DNA of 64,000 bases from Piezodorus guildinii. Lineage: Eukaryota; Arthropoda; Insecta; Hemiptera; Pentatomidae. The position numbers and the translations under genes were made by a program. Shown piece by piece: positions 1 through 10,869 of this stretch; within the stretch, counting starts at the first letter, position 1; every line of letters begins with the position of its first letter. Under the pieces are notes generated by a model, which worked only from the letters and a program-made list of their open reading frames with translations, had not been told where the DNA came from and did no database searches. Location: the NCBI GenBank assembly GCA_023052935.1, contig CM041292.1:77323669-77387668 (forward strand). The letters are read 5' to 3'.

Positions 1-7
1 GCTACAT

Positions 8-150
8 CGACATTAATGAATATTATTTCCTGTAGATGCAAAGAGAAATGTGGTAAAAATGCAGCTGCAAAAAAGGTGGACTTATTGTATCTGTCTGTCT
101 TTATTGCGGATTCGAATCCTGGATAATAGACCAAATATTAAATATAACGA
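8..150 (+). pseudogene. Remnant of a Cys-rich C-terminal domain
   Basis: The plus strand reads SCRCKEKCGKN near bases 28-62 and, after a frame change, VCLYCG near 98-115. This regular Cys spacing resembles the Cys-rich tail of a multi-copy uncharacterised arthropod protein family, as I remember it (not verified). The same family seems to recur at about 1.7-2.8 kb, so the window edge probably cuts a second copy. There are frame breaks and no start codon, so it is a fossil. It could also be a chance Cys cluster. Confidence 0.35.
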
Positions 151-830
151 GTTTGACGATACGCATCCTTTCACTCAAAATGATACATTGTACACATCAA
201 ATACATTTGAGACTTAAAAAAAGAAAAAAACTATTAACAAAAATGCTTTATATTTTATTTTAAGTTGTTGTTGTATCATTAAAATGTTTTTTTGTTTTTT
301 TTTTAATCAAATAAAGCAAAAGTAATATATTTGGAAATTGTTCTTATTAGTTGCTAAAACGCTTTTCTTTTCCTAGAATATACACAATAATGGTTTTAAG
401 ATAATATCACGTTTAGAAGATCTATTTTAAACGGAGTATTTTATTTTTTATTAACCGAGCACTTTCAGTAAAAATGTTATTATCAACATTTCTTGTTCGT
501 ATAATTAGAAGTAATTAAAAATGTTATACATCTAACTTGTTAGAAATTTAATGCTCTAAAAGATTGTTTTTTATGTATTTTTTAATAAACTGCACACCTA
601 AATAGTTATTCAAGCTAAACCGCCGACTTTTCTGACATTTTGTGTTTTTTTGACAATTTGGTCAATATTGACAATCTCAGTAGGTGTTTCGAATTTTCAA
701 ACATGTTACATACCAAACATGTAGGAAATTTATTGTTCTTTAAAATTGCTAACGATAAAATTTGCTGTCAAATGTCGAGGAACAGATTTAGAATGAAAAA
801 GCTGAGAAAAGTACTTTTTTTTAGAGGTTT
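151..830. other. AT-rich stretch, nothing recognised
   Basis: Low-complexity AT-rich DNA with short T runs. The 73-codon frame starting at 640 has no recognisable motif and I treat it as chance. Confidence 0.5.
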
Positions 831-1450
831 TTCCAAGATGGCGGAAAACGCACAAGGGTGAAAAGTGTGAAAACTTGGGTTTTTAATGAGGGGAGCAGTA
901 CAAACAATCGTGCCTAAAAATTAAATTTACCCCACCTTTTTCTAGCCAACCCCCTTTTTTGGTCTAATTCGACTGGGTTATTATGTAGTCCGGTGAATAG
1001 AGGTTGAAAAGGAGGGTTCACCCTGCAAAAGGTGCATCATTTTATTTTATTTTTTAATACCATTTAGGACCATTAGGAAGTGCTTAATCCAAGTTTTCGT
1101 TATTCACACCTTTTTGGTTCGTCCACCATCTTGAAAACTGTCAAAAATTAGTAAAATATGCAAAATCGGTACAAAAAGATGCAAAAAAGCAAGACCAGGC
1201 GTACTCGAGCTACAAGAAGGCGAAAATGGAGGGAATTTGGCGATTTTGCAAACTTTTCACTTTCGTTCCACTTCCCACCGCAAAAACGTGGAAAAAACTT
1301 GGTCTCAGTTAAAGGCTTATAGAAAAAAAGTTGTATAGAATTTAATAATGATTTTAAACCATTGTCTTAAAAACATTTGTTACTAGTAATGATAGAAGTA
1401 GAGGTAAATTTAAGGAAACCAGGAAAAATGCGTATTCTGCCCTAAAGCCC
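831..1450. repeat. Left arm of a ~2.4-kb inverted-repeat element
   Basis: Bases 1010-1140 and 1345-1450 are diverged reverse complements of 3228-3368 and 3117-3225, in the order expected for inverted terminal regions. The left arm carries about 200 extra bases between the two blocks. Bases 831-885 also resemble the right arm in direct orientation, so the terminal region holds its own smaller inverted repeat. Many substitutions suggest an old element. I could not define the exact termini or a TSD. Confidence 0.55.
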
Positions 1451-1689
1451 CATCCATTTTGTAAAAGTTTTTCGTCTTTTAATGATATTTCAACCATTTA
1501 TTGATCACAAAAATGTATGTATATTATACAAAAGGCTTATATATGGTTTAACCACCCACATTTACATTTATACCCACATTTACACATTTACCATGACCAT
1601 GATGTGCAACATTGCTCGAATAGTTTTCAAAATACTCTCCCCTCTTCTTTACTGGCTGATGAAATCATGAGCATTAACTCTGGTTTAGT

Positions 1690-2800
1690 TGGATGCGAGT
1701 AGGTGATTGCAACAAGACTCAGCAAGTCGGTATGGTTGGACTCTCATGGAAAGGGGGAACCACCTTTCGCGAATTTTCATTCAAAAAGATGGAAGAAATA
1801 GACAAGAACACTCTCTATCACAGGATGTGCAAAAACAAACCAGAACGATCTTAAGGAATATCTATCTTATAAGCTTTCAGCGTTCCCTATGTCCTTGTTT
1901 AACGACTATGGTATGGTAAAGGGCATAAAGTATGTTATATCATAAAACATATAGACCCCTGTCCCTCGATTTCGAGTTCCCATCTAATCACCTCACCGTC
2001 ATAGATGTCGGGCATCCGCTCCACAAAGTTGTTTGGCATCGAAATAAGAATTTTGGGAAACTTTGTGTAGATCATATCAAATACATCCACAAGCATTATT
2101 GTATAGTGGTGGTGGTCATCTTTGATTGGTACCTTGAAAATTTTCAGATGACTACCAAGCATGCAGAAAGAGTAAGATGGCGCAAGCTAAACACCTCAGC
2201 AGATGTCATATTTGATGAAGACATATTGAATTAACTTCTCAAGACGAATTCCTGTCCAATGACCCAGTAAAAGCCAATTTTTCCAACCCTTTGAGTAATA
2301 CGCGATGCATGAAACATAATGAACAAGCAAGCTGAGGAGGATGCTGACGTTAAAAATGTTACTACCGCAACATCGATGGCTTCTTTGTATGACACTGTAA
2401 TGATGTGGGGGAAGACATCGATTTTCAGTCATTCTCATTAAACAACTAGGAAGAGGCAATTTACGGGATCTCATGATCCCTACCTCATTATTTAAGCATG
2501 ACCCAGCGCCATACCATTCGTTAAGAACATACCAACCAGTGATGGCGTAGATGACCATCAAGAAGCCTACACTCACAACAAGAGATACTGTTACTCTGAC
2601 CCTACTGAAGACGGTTTCATGCAGATATGTTGCAGGCTGCAGCGGAGAATGTGGATAAAGGAAATCGGATCTGCACGATTCTATACGTTGCAAGTTCTGC
2701 CGGGGACATTCCTGCAACAAATATCTGTTGATTGTCGCGACGAGGAAGAGGAGAACGTCTACGACCCTTTGGTACAATTCTGAAACTACGACCGTGCCCA
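1690..2800 (+). pseudogene. Degenerate uncharacterised protein gene, between inverted repeats
   Basis: I do not know a function. Several plus-strand frames line up in order: LSAFPMSLFNDYGMVKG near 1875-1925, HLTVIDVGHPLHKVVW near 1989-2036, a central segment with FDWYLEN and ADVIFDEDI near 2120-2226, YHSLRTYQPV near 2513-2542, and a short Cys tail RCKFCRGHSCNN near 2690-2722. Their order and spacing match my memory of a multi-copy uncharacterised arthropod protein with an FDGY motif and a Cys-rich C-terminus. There are stops and several frameshifts, so it is dead. The minus-strand 201-codon frame over the same DNA has no motif and is a shadow. It lies wholly between the inverted-repeat arms at 1.0-1.45 and 3.1-3.4 kb, which suggests that it is cargo or the transposase-like gene of that element (inference). 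Confidence 0.4.
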
Positions 2801-3049
2801 AGTGTCAGCCCTCCCAGAACACCCTACGAAGCGTTTCCAATTTTTGTAAGAGCCCTCCTCCCCTTCCTTTCTTCTTCTTGTGCTACATTTCTTATTTTAA
2901 TGTGAATTGTTTATCATTGTAATGCATTTTTTTATATTCTACATTTTTAAAATACACTCAAACTTTTTTGTCACAATATTTATAATGGAATTTTTCTCTC
3001 CCTAATCTATGTAAATGATTCATATAAGATTTACATGCATTTTTTGGGA

Positions 3050-3050
3050 T

Positions 3051-3081
<31 letters not shown>
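3050..3081. repeat. Poly(T) run
   Basis: Roughly thirty T residues just inside the right inverted-repeat arm. It could be the poly(A) tail of a minus-strand retro-insertion, but no recognisable body follows. Confidence 0.8.
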
Positions 3082-3114
3082 GTGATATCATTAAGAAACG
3101 AAAAATTTCACCAA

Positions 3115-3372
3115 ACGGCGTTTTAGGGCAGAACCACAAAATCCCCTTTTTTTCTGGTGTTCTTAAATTTACCCATAATCCTACCATTTTTCGTAAAAAA
3201 AAAAGTTATTAAGACAATGGTTTTAAAGCCGTTGTTTCAAGATGGCGGATGAAGCAAAAAGGTGGGGATGACGAAAACTTGGATTTAGCACTGCCTTATG
3301 TTCCTAAGCAATACCAATAAATAAAATAAAATGATGCACCTCTTCTAGGGTAAACTTCCTCTATTAACAGAC
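3115..3372. repeat. Right arm of the ~2.4-kb inverted-repeat element
   Basis: This arm pairs with 1010-1450. Shared landmarks are the block ending GACAATGGTTTTAAA, then CAAGATGGCGGA, then AAAATGATGCACCT. Similarity stops around 3372 at an A/TAA-rich stretch. Confidence 0.55.
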
Positions 3373-3597
3373 AAAAAAAAAAAATAATAATAATAATAAA
3401 TACACAGTAGTAAGGGGTATCTAGAGGTCCTGGATCTAGAGGTAGCTAGGAGTCTTAAAAAGCAAAGTAAATTTTTGTACTAAATTAAAAAAAAATGCTT
3501 TTATATTTCAACCGCTACTACTTATAGTACTAATAAATATGTATTATAAGCAGTAGTTTTAGAGATCTTACAAGTTTTGGGTAACTTCCCGAGGAAC

Positions 3598-4590
3598 TGG
3601 AAGCATTGTACGAACATACTCAGTATAAAATACATTAATGAACATTAAATAAGCTTCGTTTCGAGACCTGATGTAAATTGATCTAATTTTAATTTTATGA
3701 AGGTAAATATTACAGAAACCAAGCATTATACGAAAATACTCATTATAATAAACATTAATGGACATTGAATAAGCTTCAATTTGAAAGCTGATAGATGTTT
3801 GGAAGTCTTATAGGTACCAAAATATCTTTTTCCATGTAATGCATTGTGTCGTAAACGGAGGAACTGATCGACTTTAAAACAATGTTCAGCCCGACATCAC
3901 AGAAAACGCCTCTTTTACCAAAATATTCATGATAATAAAAATTAACAAGCATCTAATAAGCTTTAATATAAGAAGGGATAGATGTCTTAGGTTTTATCGG
4001 TATTGAGATATATTTGTCCTTATAATATATTGTGTCCTTATTACGAGAACTGACCTAATTTTAAGGTTATGGATGTATTATCACAGATACCACCCATGAT
4101 ACAATAATAGTCATTATAATATAAATTAATTAGCATTGAATAAGTATTTTCGTATAATGCGTGGTTTCTGTAACATTTACTTTCATAATGTTAAAATGAT
4201 ATGAATTCCTGTGTTTAGGATACAATGTATTACATGGACAAAGATATGTTGGTACCCATAATACTTACTGTCTGTGAACAGGCCTGAAATTAAAGCTTAT
4301 TCAATGTCCATTAATTTATATCATAATGAGTATTTTCGTATAATGCTTGGTTTCTGTAATATTTACCTTCATAATGTTAGAATTAGATCAATTTTCGTAG
4401 TTAAAACATAATGTATTATATGAAGAAAGATATATCGATACCTATAAAACCTACAGACGTCTATCAGCTCTCGAATCAAAGCTAATTTAATGTCCATTAA
4501 TTTATTTTATAATGAATATTTTCTTATAATATTTGGTTTCTGTAATATTTAACTATAAAATTATATATAACGTTAAAATGTTGTCAATTC
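3598..4590. repeat. Inverted array of ~185-bp satellite units
   Basis: A unit containing the phrase TACGAAAATACTCATTATAAT recurs at 3609 (partial spacing), 3729, 3916 and 4100. Near 4145 the orientation flips, and the reverse complement appears at 4146, 4332 and 4517. Spacings of 184-187 bp give a period near 185 bp. Units also share a CATTGAATAAGCTT block and a TGTAATGCATTGTGTC-like block. Units are clearly diverged from each other. Short minus-strand frames here are chance. Confidence 0.8.
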
Positions 4591-4599
4591 CTGAATTTG

Positions 4600-6125
4600 T
4601 GTAAAATTTTGGATGGCCGCTATTTCTGATTCCAACCAGTTTAAGGTGGCAGACAAAAAAAAAAAAAAAGTTATCGTTTGGGGCCTTAAATGGGGATGGG
4701 TACTTTGAGAAAGACACCAACTATATGGAATATCCGAGAATGAGAATATCCCGAATCCTAAAAAACGAAAAACATTTATCCACAAAGACACTATTACAGA
4801 ATAACGTATATTAATGTTACCGAAATCAGGTAACATCCTAGAAGAAAATTCACTTGGTTATGATAGTCAGCAAAACGCATTATGTTACGTAGACTGTAAG
4901 ACATATTTTTAATACAATACCAACTATGTTCCAATATGTTAATCAAAGAATGTGGTTTGGAGGAGTGCAGCAAAGGACTGACTGCAAAGAAGAGAACGTA
5001 GAGCTATTTTGTGTATTTGAGGACCCTAAGTATACATACTAGAAGTCTTGTTGACCAGAGAGTTAAGACGTCAACTTAGCATCCATGGTACGAAGCCTGA
5101 GTATAATAACATTTCCTCTTCGACGCATTCAACATAAACTCCACTAGGTAATTAAGACTATGATTTTCAAGAGTCCCGCTTTACTATTCGCAAGTAAATC
5201 AATCTTGATCGATTAGAAACAACAAAAAAGGGGTTTCTAAAGTGTTGTGCCAGCATCTGCATATTTTTTTAAAGAAATTAATCAAAAGTATATAAATATA
5301 GGTAAATATTACAGTTATAGAATTTATCTCTTACCAAGTGGTCATCACTTACCCTTTAAAACATAAAAAGAATTAATAACAAGATGTTTTCTATGATATC
5401 AATTAACCTCAATATAAATATCAATTCTTAGACCACTATATTAAGTACGCTCTTTAGAATCACAAAACTTGGATAAATATACATCACTTCTATACAGCAG
5501 AAGGTTCTCCATGTACATAATAAAAAATTGGATAAACACCATTATTGATAAATTACAAGTCCTCTAACTCAGGCTCTAATATTTATTAATAAGTTTTATT
5601 ACCCAATATAAATGCTTAATGGTTCTAAATAAAAATCGCAAGAGATAAGAGGACAAAGTCGATAACGTGCCTAAAAAGTAAGAATTTATGACACCACTTC
5701 CTGGGATAGCCATCTCCTTATAAATACAAACGAGGGAAAACATAAAACGGAAACAGCTCAGTTAAGCCTGAATTTAGTGTCGGCAGTAAACTGCTTCCTC
5801 TAATTTAGTCTTGAGCAGTTGGAGTGGATGGGACAGCCCGCCGAATCTGCCCATTCACCTCTCCCTCCTACTATTTTTTTAAAGCTAATAAAATAAAAAC
5901 TTGACCAAAGACCTGTCCCTGGTTGTTTTGATTTGATTGGAATAACAATTAGAAATATATTAACAGATCAACTTTGAAAACATTATCAGTATATTCCTTT
6001 TGGAACCATTGGAGTTCTTTTCCAAAGGTATCGTGTTTACGAATATTAATATGTGGCATGCTGGGGAAGATTAAATTAAGCAGGTTTCAATTAGAGCAAT
6101 CATTATCAAACATAACTAATACACC
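4600..6125. other. AT-rich stretch, nothing firm
   Basis: Mostly AT-rich. Bases 4990-5090 give a broken QRRERRAI/YTRSL reading that vaguely resembles a LINE C-terminus but is too short to call. Bases 5750-5875 are somewhat GC-richer with no reading frame. Confidence 0.4.
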
Positions 6126-6137
6126 GATTTTAAAACT

Positions 6138-6952
6138 TTTTTTTTTTTAAAACATATTTATTGATATTTACAACTGTATTATTATATACAACAAGTAAAC
6201 GTGATGGACATAGTAAACTGACATGAAATACATGTAGAGACCCTACCCATTGGCAGCGCTCTAAAAGTATTTTAAACTAGAAGGTCTCGAGGCCATCTTC
6301 TTTTCAGACGCCTCGGGGGATTGTCAGGAATGGAAGAGGATGACAGAATAGAAACTAGTGGATTAGAGTGGAAATGTAGTTTTTCATGAAATGATTGATA
6401 CCTGGTTCGGGCTAATTCAGAAACATTTGGGACATTAAGGTCTTTATGGATGAGCTTATTCGGGACAAAGTCAGGAGCGTTAAGGATTTTGGATTGTAAG
6501 GATTGGATACCAGAAGAATTCGATGGTTTAGTAGAGCCCCATACCACTATTCCGTAAGTCCATATCGGTCTTATGATGGTCATATAAATAAGTCTTTTGT
6601 AATTAAGTGGTAGGTTGGAACGTTCGTCCAATAAGTGTTGAAGTAGTCGAAAACGTCGGGCAGTTTCTTGTAGTTTCAGTCTTGTATGGGGATTCCAAGT
6701 GAGACGTTTGTCAAGGCGGAGTCCTAGGTATCGAATCTGTTCAACAGGGGCTAGTGGAGTGTCATTAAAGGATACTGTTGGGCAGGAAGTCATGGGTTTA
6801 CGACGAAGGGTAAATGTTATCTGGTGGGATTTGTTAGAATTAATTTTAATCTTCCAATTCTGGCACCATACTTTAAGGTCTCGGATGTGGGATTGAAGAG
6901 TGTGGGAAGCTGTAACAGGATCATTATCCTCTTTACATAGCAATAAATACAC
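6138..6952 (-). pseudogene. Jockey family A retrotransposon, 3' end of RT gene
   Basis: The minus strand encodes the last ~226 residues of a Jockey-clade reverse transcriptase. Landmarks are NSNKSHQITFTLRRK (motif D area), IRYLGLRLDKRLTWNPHTR, the thumb-like TIIRPIWTYGIVVWGSTK and the C-terminus PDNPPRRLKRRWPRDLL. The frame is cut just after the position of the catalytic YADD box, at about 6950, which is ordinary 5' truncation during reverse transcription. After the stop at 6272 there is a ~130-base 3' UTR with AATAAA (read on the minus strand) and a short A tail, seen as T at 6138-6148. No nuclease or catalytic RT core remains, so it is inactive. It is the reference copy for family A in this window. 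Confidence 0.85.
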
Positions 6953-6971
6953 ACATACTATAAATAAATAA

Positions 6972-6993
6972 ATATATATATATATATATATAT
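6972..6993. repeat. (TA)n microsatellite at a LINE 3' tail
   Basis: About eleven TA units lie directly after the 3' end of the minus-strand LINE at 7005-7860. It probably grew from that element's tail. Confidence 0.85.
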
Positions 6994-7004
6994 TTCATCA
7001 CCCA

Positions 7005-7860
7005 ACCATAATAATTCCCCCTTCTACCGCTGTTCGGTGTGAGGGTCCTGCTTGTAAAGTCTGGCCCATATGTCTCTTTCCTGTGCCAACTCCATTCTCC
7101 TACTCCAGTCTATTTCGCTCCTTCATGCTTCCTTTACGCCGTCCTCCCAGGAGATGCGAGGCCTTCCTATGGGTCTTTTTTTTTCCATGTTGGTCTCGTA
7201 AGTCTTCCTGGCACTTCTGACCGGATCCATCTTATGATGTCCGAACCACCTCTGTTTGTGCTCCTCTAGAACGGTCTCCGCCGGTTTGACATCGAGATTA
7301 GCCCGTATAGTGGCGTTCCGTATCCTATCTATCCTTGTCTTTCTCTCTATTTTTCGAAGATACCCCATTTCCATGACCTTTATCTGGCTCCTATGTTTTG
7401 AGGTGTGGTTCCACGATTCTGATGAGTACGACAGAATGGAAAGGAATGTAATTTTATAGACGGCTAGTTTGGTCCGCTTTGACACCTCTCTTCTCACCTG
7501 GAAACCTCGCCTTACCATACAGAACATCCTCCCTGCCGCTGCAATTCTTTGCGTCACTTCTTCATCTAAGTAGCCATTCTCATTGAGAAGAGCTATCGGA
7601 TATTTGGAATTTTCGACCTGCTATAATTTCTGTCCTCCAACATTTAGTATACTCATTATCCTTCCTGGTTTCTTTCCATTTCGCAGACATTTAGTCTTTC
7701 CCGGGTTTAATCTTCATATTCATCGCGGATAATTTCTCTTGGAGGACATTTATGTTATGTTAGAGTTCTCGATCATTGGCAGCTAGCAGGATGAGGTCGT
7801 CAGAGAAGGCCAATAGGGAATATCTGGAAGGATGGAGGTTCCTATGCCCTTGCTGGAATT
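7005..7860 (-). pseudogene. Non-LTR retrotransposon RT C-terminus
   Basis: Reading the minus strand from about 7850, the RT catalytic box appears as AFSDDLILLA, followed by a stop and frame breaks. The 144-residue open segment at 7557-7123 has QRIAAAGRMF, the thumb-like YSSESWNHTSKHRSQ, MGYLRKIERKTRIDRIRN and RPIGRPRISWEDGVKEA. This C-terminal layout is typical of RTE-like or related LINEs; I cannot fix the clade. The 3' end reads TGGTTGGGTGATGAAATATATA and runs into the TA microsatellite, so there is no poly(A). It lies next to the Jockey A copy in the same orientation. It is 5'-truncated and inactive. Confidence 0.75.
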
Positions 7861-7904
7861 TCGTCATTATAGGCTTAGCTCTTTTTATGGCCCAGTAAAA
7901 TGAG

Positions 7905-8112
7905 GATATTTGTGGGAATTAATTCGGACAAAGCTGGAAATCGATAAAGTGCGTACCCGAAATTGGGAGAAAACCTGGCGGCTGAGTGTGATCTCGGCCT
8001 AATCACCTCATTGCACGCCCGTTGGTCTAGAAACAGTACGAATCTCTATATTTACTGAGGCCAAGACCCTCCATTGGTTTAAGAGGTACAGGTTTTTTTT
8101 TTTTTTTTAGAT
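7905..8112 (+). repeat. SINE1 copy, body and tail only
   Basis: It matches the body of the tRNA-derived SINE at 45494-45805: GGGAGAAAACCTGGCGGCTGAG, the CCTAATCACCTCATTGCACG block and GGTACAGGTTT, ending in a T run at 8094-8109. The tRNA-like head is missing. Confidence 0.7.
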
Positions 8113-8589
8113 AACCATTGATCACTTTTTACTCCAAAGTGTGCAAATTAGGAAACAAAAATAAGTGATTGAAATAAAAAAATATATATTAATTGACTAA
8201 AAGTGCGTCTATTAAAGAGTTGTCGCATAAGATTTATTTAAAAACCGCTTTGCCTAAGTGATTTATTGCGTCAAATTAGTTGGATCGATTGAGTACCTAG
8301 GTGCGACGATGCTAATCAAATCGGTTAGGTAACCTTTTTATAACTTGAATAATACTTGAAATTGAAAAATACATGTAAAGTTTGCTGCCTACACTGTACA
8401 ACCTTTTTTAGTCACTGATAAGAATCAGCTGTTCTTTATAGACATTTATTTATATAAGTTATGGGAGGTTTAAATTGGTTATACTTTTGTTTAAAAGTGT
8501 TAGTCTTGTTCAGTTGTATCGTTTGTTCTTTTACCATTTGTTAAACAACGTGTAATTTAATTCCATTACAGGGAATAAAATCGCGTTTG

Positions 8590-9302
8590 AACAACCTTTC
8601 ATTCAAAACTGAAATTTGATATTTTAAAAGCGTATATATCTGAGATGTTACAGCAACGTTTTTACCAAAATCGGCTAACAGGAAGTGCTACTTTATACTA
8701 TGCATCTTACACCTTCTTACGATTTTATCAAAAACAGCTCCAACGATTTTGATTAAGCTCGCTATGCCGATGTAAAATTGAATAGGCGTTAATATAATGT
8801 AGGTTTCATTCAAATTAAAACAGTCTGACAGGGTGTAAATGCCGATATTTTAAAATTTCGATAGATAGATAGATTATAAAAAATTAACTATATCATCTTG
8901 TTAGCATTGATCTTAAACGGGTAAATATGTAAGTTGAACGAAGTCGATAAACAACTAAAGAAGAAGAATCAAAAATATTTGTGTGTGTAGTTTATAGTCT
9001 TTTGGACATAATTATAGTAATACGTGTATAAACGTATAATATACCGTTGGGAAGCTTAAGATTTTAGAAAAAATATTATACTTTACATAAAATTGTAAAA
9101 TGTAATAGAGAGTGATGAAAAGAGAACAAAAATAACTTATTCTTGCAGATAATAATGTAATAGATTATTTAATTGAACACATGTTCCTATCAAAATTAAT
9201 AGTAATCAATGCTTTTACCTCTTCAAATCTAACTATATTTAAAAATTCTTAAATTGATATTAAGAACAGAGGTAAGTGAAAGTCCTGTGTTGCGCGCACC
9301 AG
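8590..9302 (+). repeat. C-rep family copy, near full length
   Basis: About 710 bp align along their whole length with 39105-39868. Shared landmarks are AACGATTTTGATTAAGCTCGC, GTCTGACAGGGTGTAAATGCCG, AATAGAGAGTGATGAAAAGA and a terminal GTAAGTGAAAGTCCTGTGTTG. There is no coding capacity in any frame and no obvious terminal inverted repeat. It is probably a non-autonomous element of unknown class. Confidence 0.75.
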
Positions 9303-10030
9303 ATTGTTTTCTTTTTTTTTAGTGAGTATTCCAAACTGAATCGAAGTACAGTAAGCTTTCTGAGAAGCCAAAATTAAAAGATCACTATCTTCTTTCTTGC
9401 AGTCCCTACAAGAGAATATGCAGAATCTCAATTTAACATCCAACAACAGAGTTAATTGGCCCCTGTCGAAATTACAATTAGAGAAGAGCTCGGTGGGGCC
9501 GGAAGAAAAAGATTTATAGAAAAAGTGAGGGAGGATTGGAGAGGGTTAATCGGGGGCGGCATTGTGAGGCAGAGACAATGGCTCCGAGGCGGTTTTTAAA
9601 TAGGACGAAGGGTCGCTAGGCCTGCGGAACCCAGATTAAGGCCGGAGTCACAATGTCCCTCGGGATGGGAGAAGGAGTCATCTAGATCCCACACAGCATG
9701 TCCTGGGGGAGGGTTCTCTGCTTCCGGATATTGAAATCTGCAGGGGGTTTTAGAAGGAGTCGAAAGAAGCTCAAGCTACCCCGCGAAATAAATGTTGACA
9801 GCAGTATTAAACTCCTTCAACTTCTGGATTGCAGATTTACAATATATACATAGACAGTCGGATTTGTTATGTTGAGCTGATATCTGGATCTTATTCCGGG
9901 CTTCAAGGAAGAAACTGAGAGTCTTCGGGACAAGACTATAAAGAAGTGATTCCAAACCAGGGGGACCGCGAGATGTGATTGAAAAGTTATTATAAATTAA
10001 TTCTACATAAATTTCTACATTTATAATCAT
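9303..10030. other. Unique stretch with GC-rich island 9480-9780
   Basis: No gene. Bases 9480-9780 are clearly richer in G and C than the surroundings, are not seen elsewhere in the window and have no useful reading frame. They are a candidate regulatory or conserved non-coding island (inference). Confidence 0.3.
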
Positions 10031-10034
10031 TTAA

Positions 10035-10588
10035 GTTGTGAGAAAGGTTGCCGAAAAAGGTTTGCGAAAATTGAGATAAAAATAGACTTGTAAAAGGGTA
10101 TTAAGGAACAGAGATTCATCAGCGATTTTTTTCTTGAAGTTTTTGATCATTGTTCTACTTACTAAAGATCCATAGGAATCAAACTAAACAGTATGAGATC
10201 TTTTGCGCAGACTTTTTTATCCTTTGCAGATCATCAGATCTTTTATCCTTTGCAATTAAATGAATTTTAATTTAAGAAAGGAGATGATTTTAATACTTAA
10301 TGGATGAAGGGGTCCACGAAAAGCATTTTACTTAAACTTTACTTGTTGAACTTTACGTTTCTGGTGTATTTTCGAGAAATGAGGCTCATCAAAAATATCA
10401 TTTTTATAAGATAAATTATTTAATCAAGGCGCATCGAAGTCTGGTCAAAAGACCACATACTGTCTAGTTTGATTCCTATGGATCTTCAGTAAGTAGAACA
10501 ATGATCAAAAAGTTCAAAACAAAAAATCGATGGTGAATCTCTGTTCCTTGATACCCTTTTAAAAGTCTATTTTTATCTTTCTCACAAC
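10035..10588. mobile_element. Fold-back (MITE-like) element with TAA TSD
   Basis: The ends are inverted repeats of about 140 bp: GTTGTGAGAAAG at 10035 matches CTTTCTCACAAC ending at 10588. Inside each arm are GGAACAGAGATTCA and GATCATTGTTCTACTTACT in opposite orientations. TAA stands on both sides (10032-10034, 10589-10591), a 3-bp duplication as made by PIF/Harbinger-type transposases. The centre contains GGATGAAGGGGTCCACGAAAA, a phrase also found at 63311. There is no coding. Confidence 0.7.
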
Positions 10589-10602
10589 TAAGATGATATG
10601 TT

Positions 10603-10855
10603 GTTTCATTTAAAGGCACTTAATGCTACTTCTGCTAATCCGATGATGGTACAGTAAGAGTCCTAAATTGTGCCAATCGGGTTTAATTAGGAGAGAGATT
10701 TTTAACGAGTAAACTGATATCGCACATGCTCGGTACCAATATTTTACGTCCCCTCCGAAGGACAGCAAAGAAGCCTAGAGTCATCTGCCGGGGTCGAATC
10801 CACCACCTTGTTCATAGGAGGCTGTTATGCTAGCCAACACAACACAGGTGACCCC
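10603..10855 (-). mobile_element. SINE2 copy with perfect TSD
   Basis: On the minus strand it begins GGGGTCACC, contains the tRNA-like head with GGCTAGCATAACAGC and GATTCGACCCC (B-box-like), and ends in TAAAGG/TTAA-rich sequence like the copy at 57050. The 14-base TSD TAAGATGATATGTT lies at 10589-10602 and 10856-10869. The insertion is directly beside the fold-back element. Confidence 0.85.
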
Positions 10856-10869
10856 TAAGATGATATGTT

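Noticed and set aside
2196..2801. 201-codon minus-strand open frame
   Set aside because: No motif, Cys-rich and erratic composition. The plus strand of the same DNA gives an ordered match to a protein family, so this is a shadow.
3598..4590. CRISPR-like array
   Set aside because: Period of 185 bp, diverged units and strand reversal; eukaryotic context. It is a satellite.
4990..5090. Possible LINE C-terminus (LQRRERRAI, YTRSL)
   Set aside because: Only about 30 residues in two frames, with no neighbouring motif.
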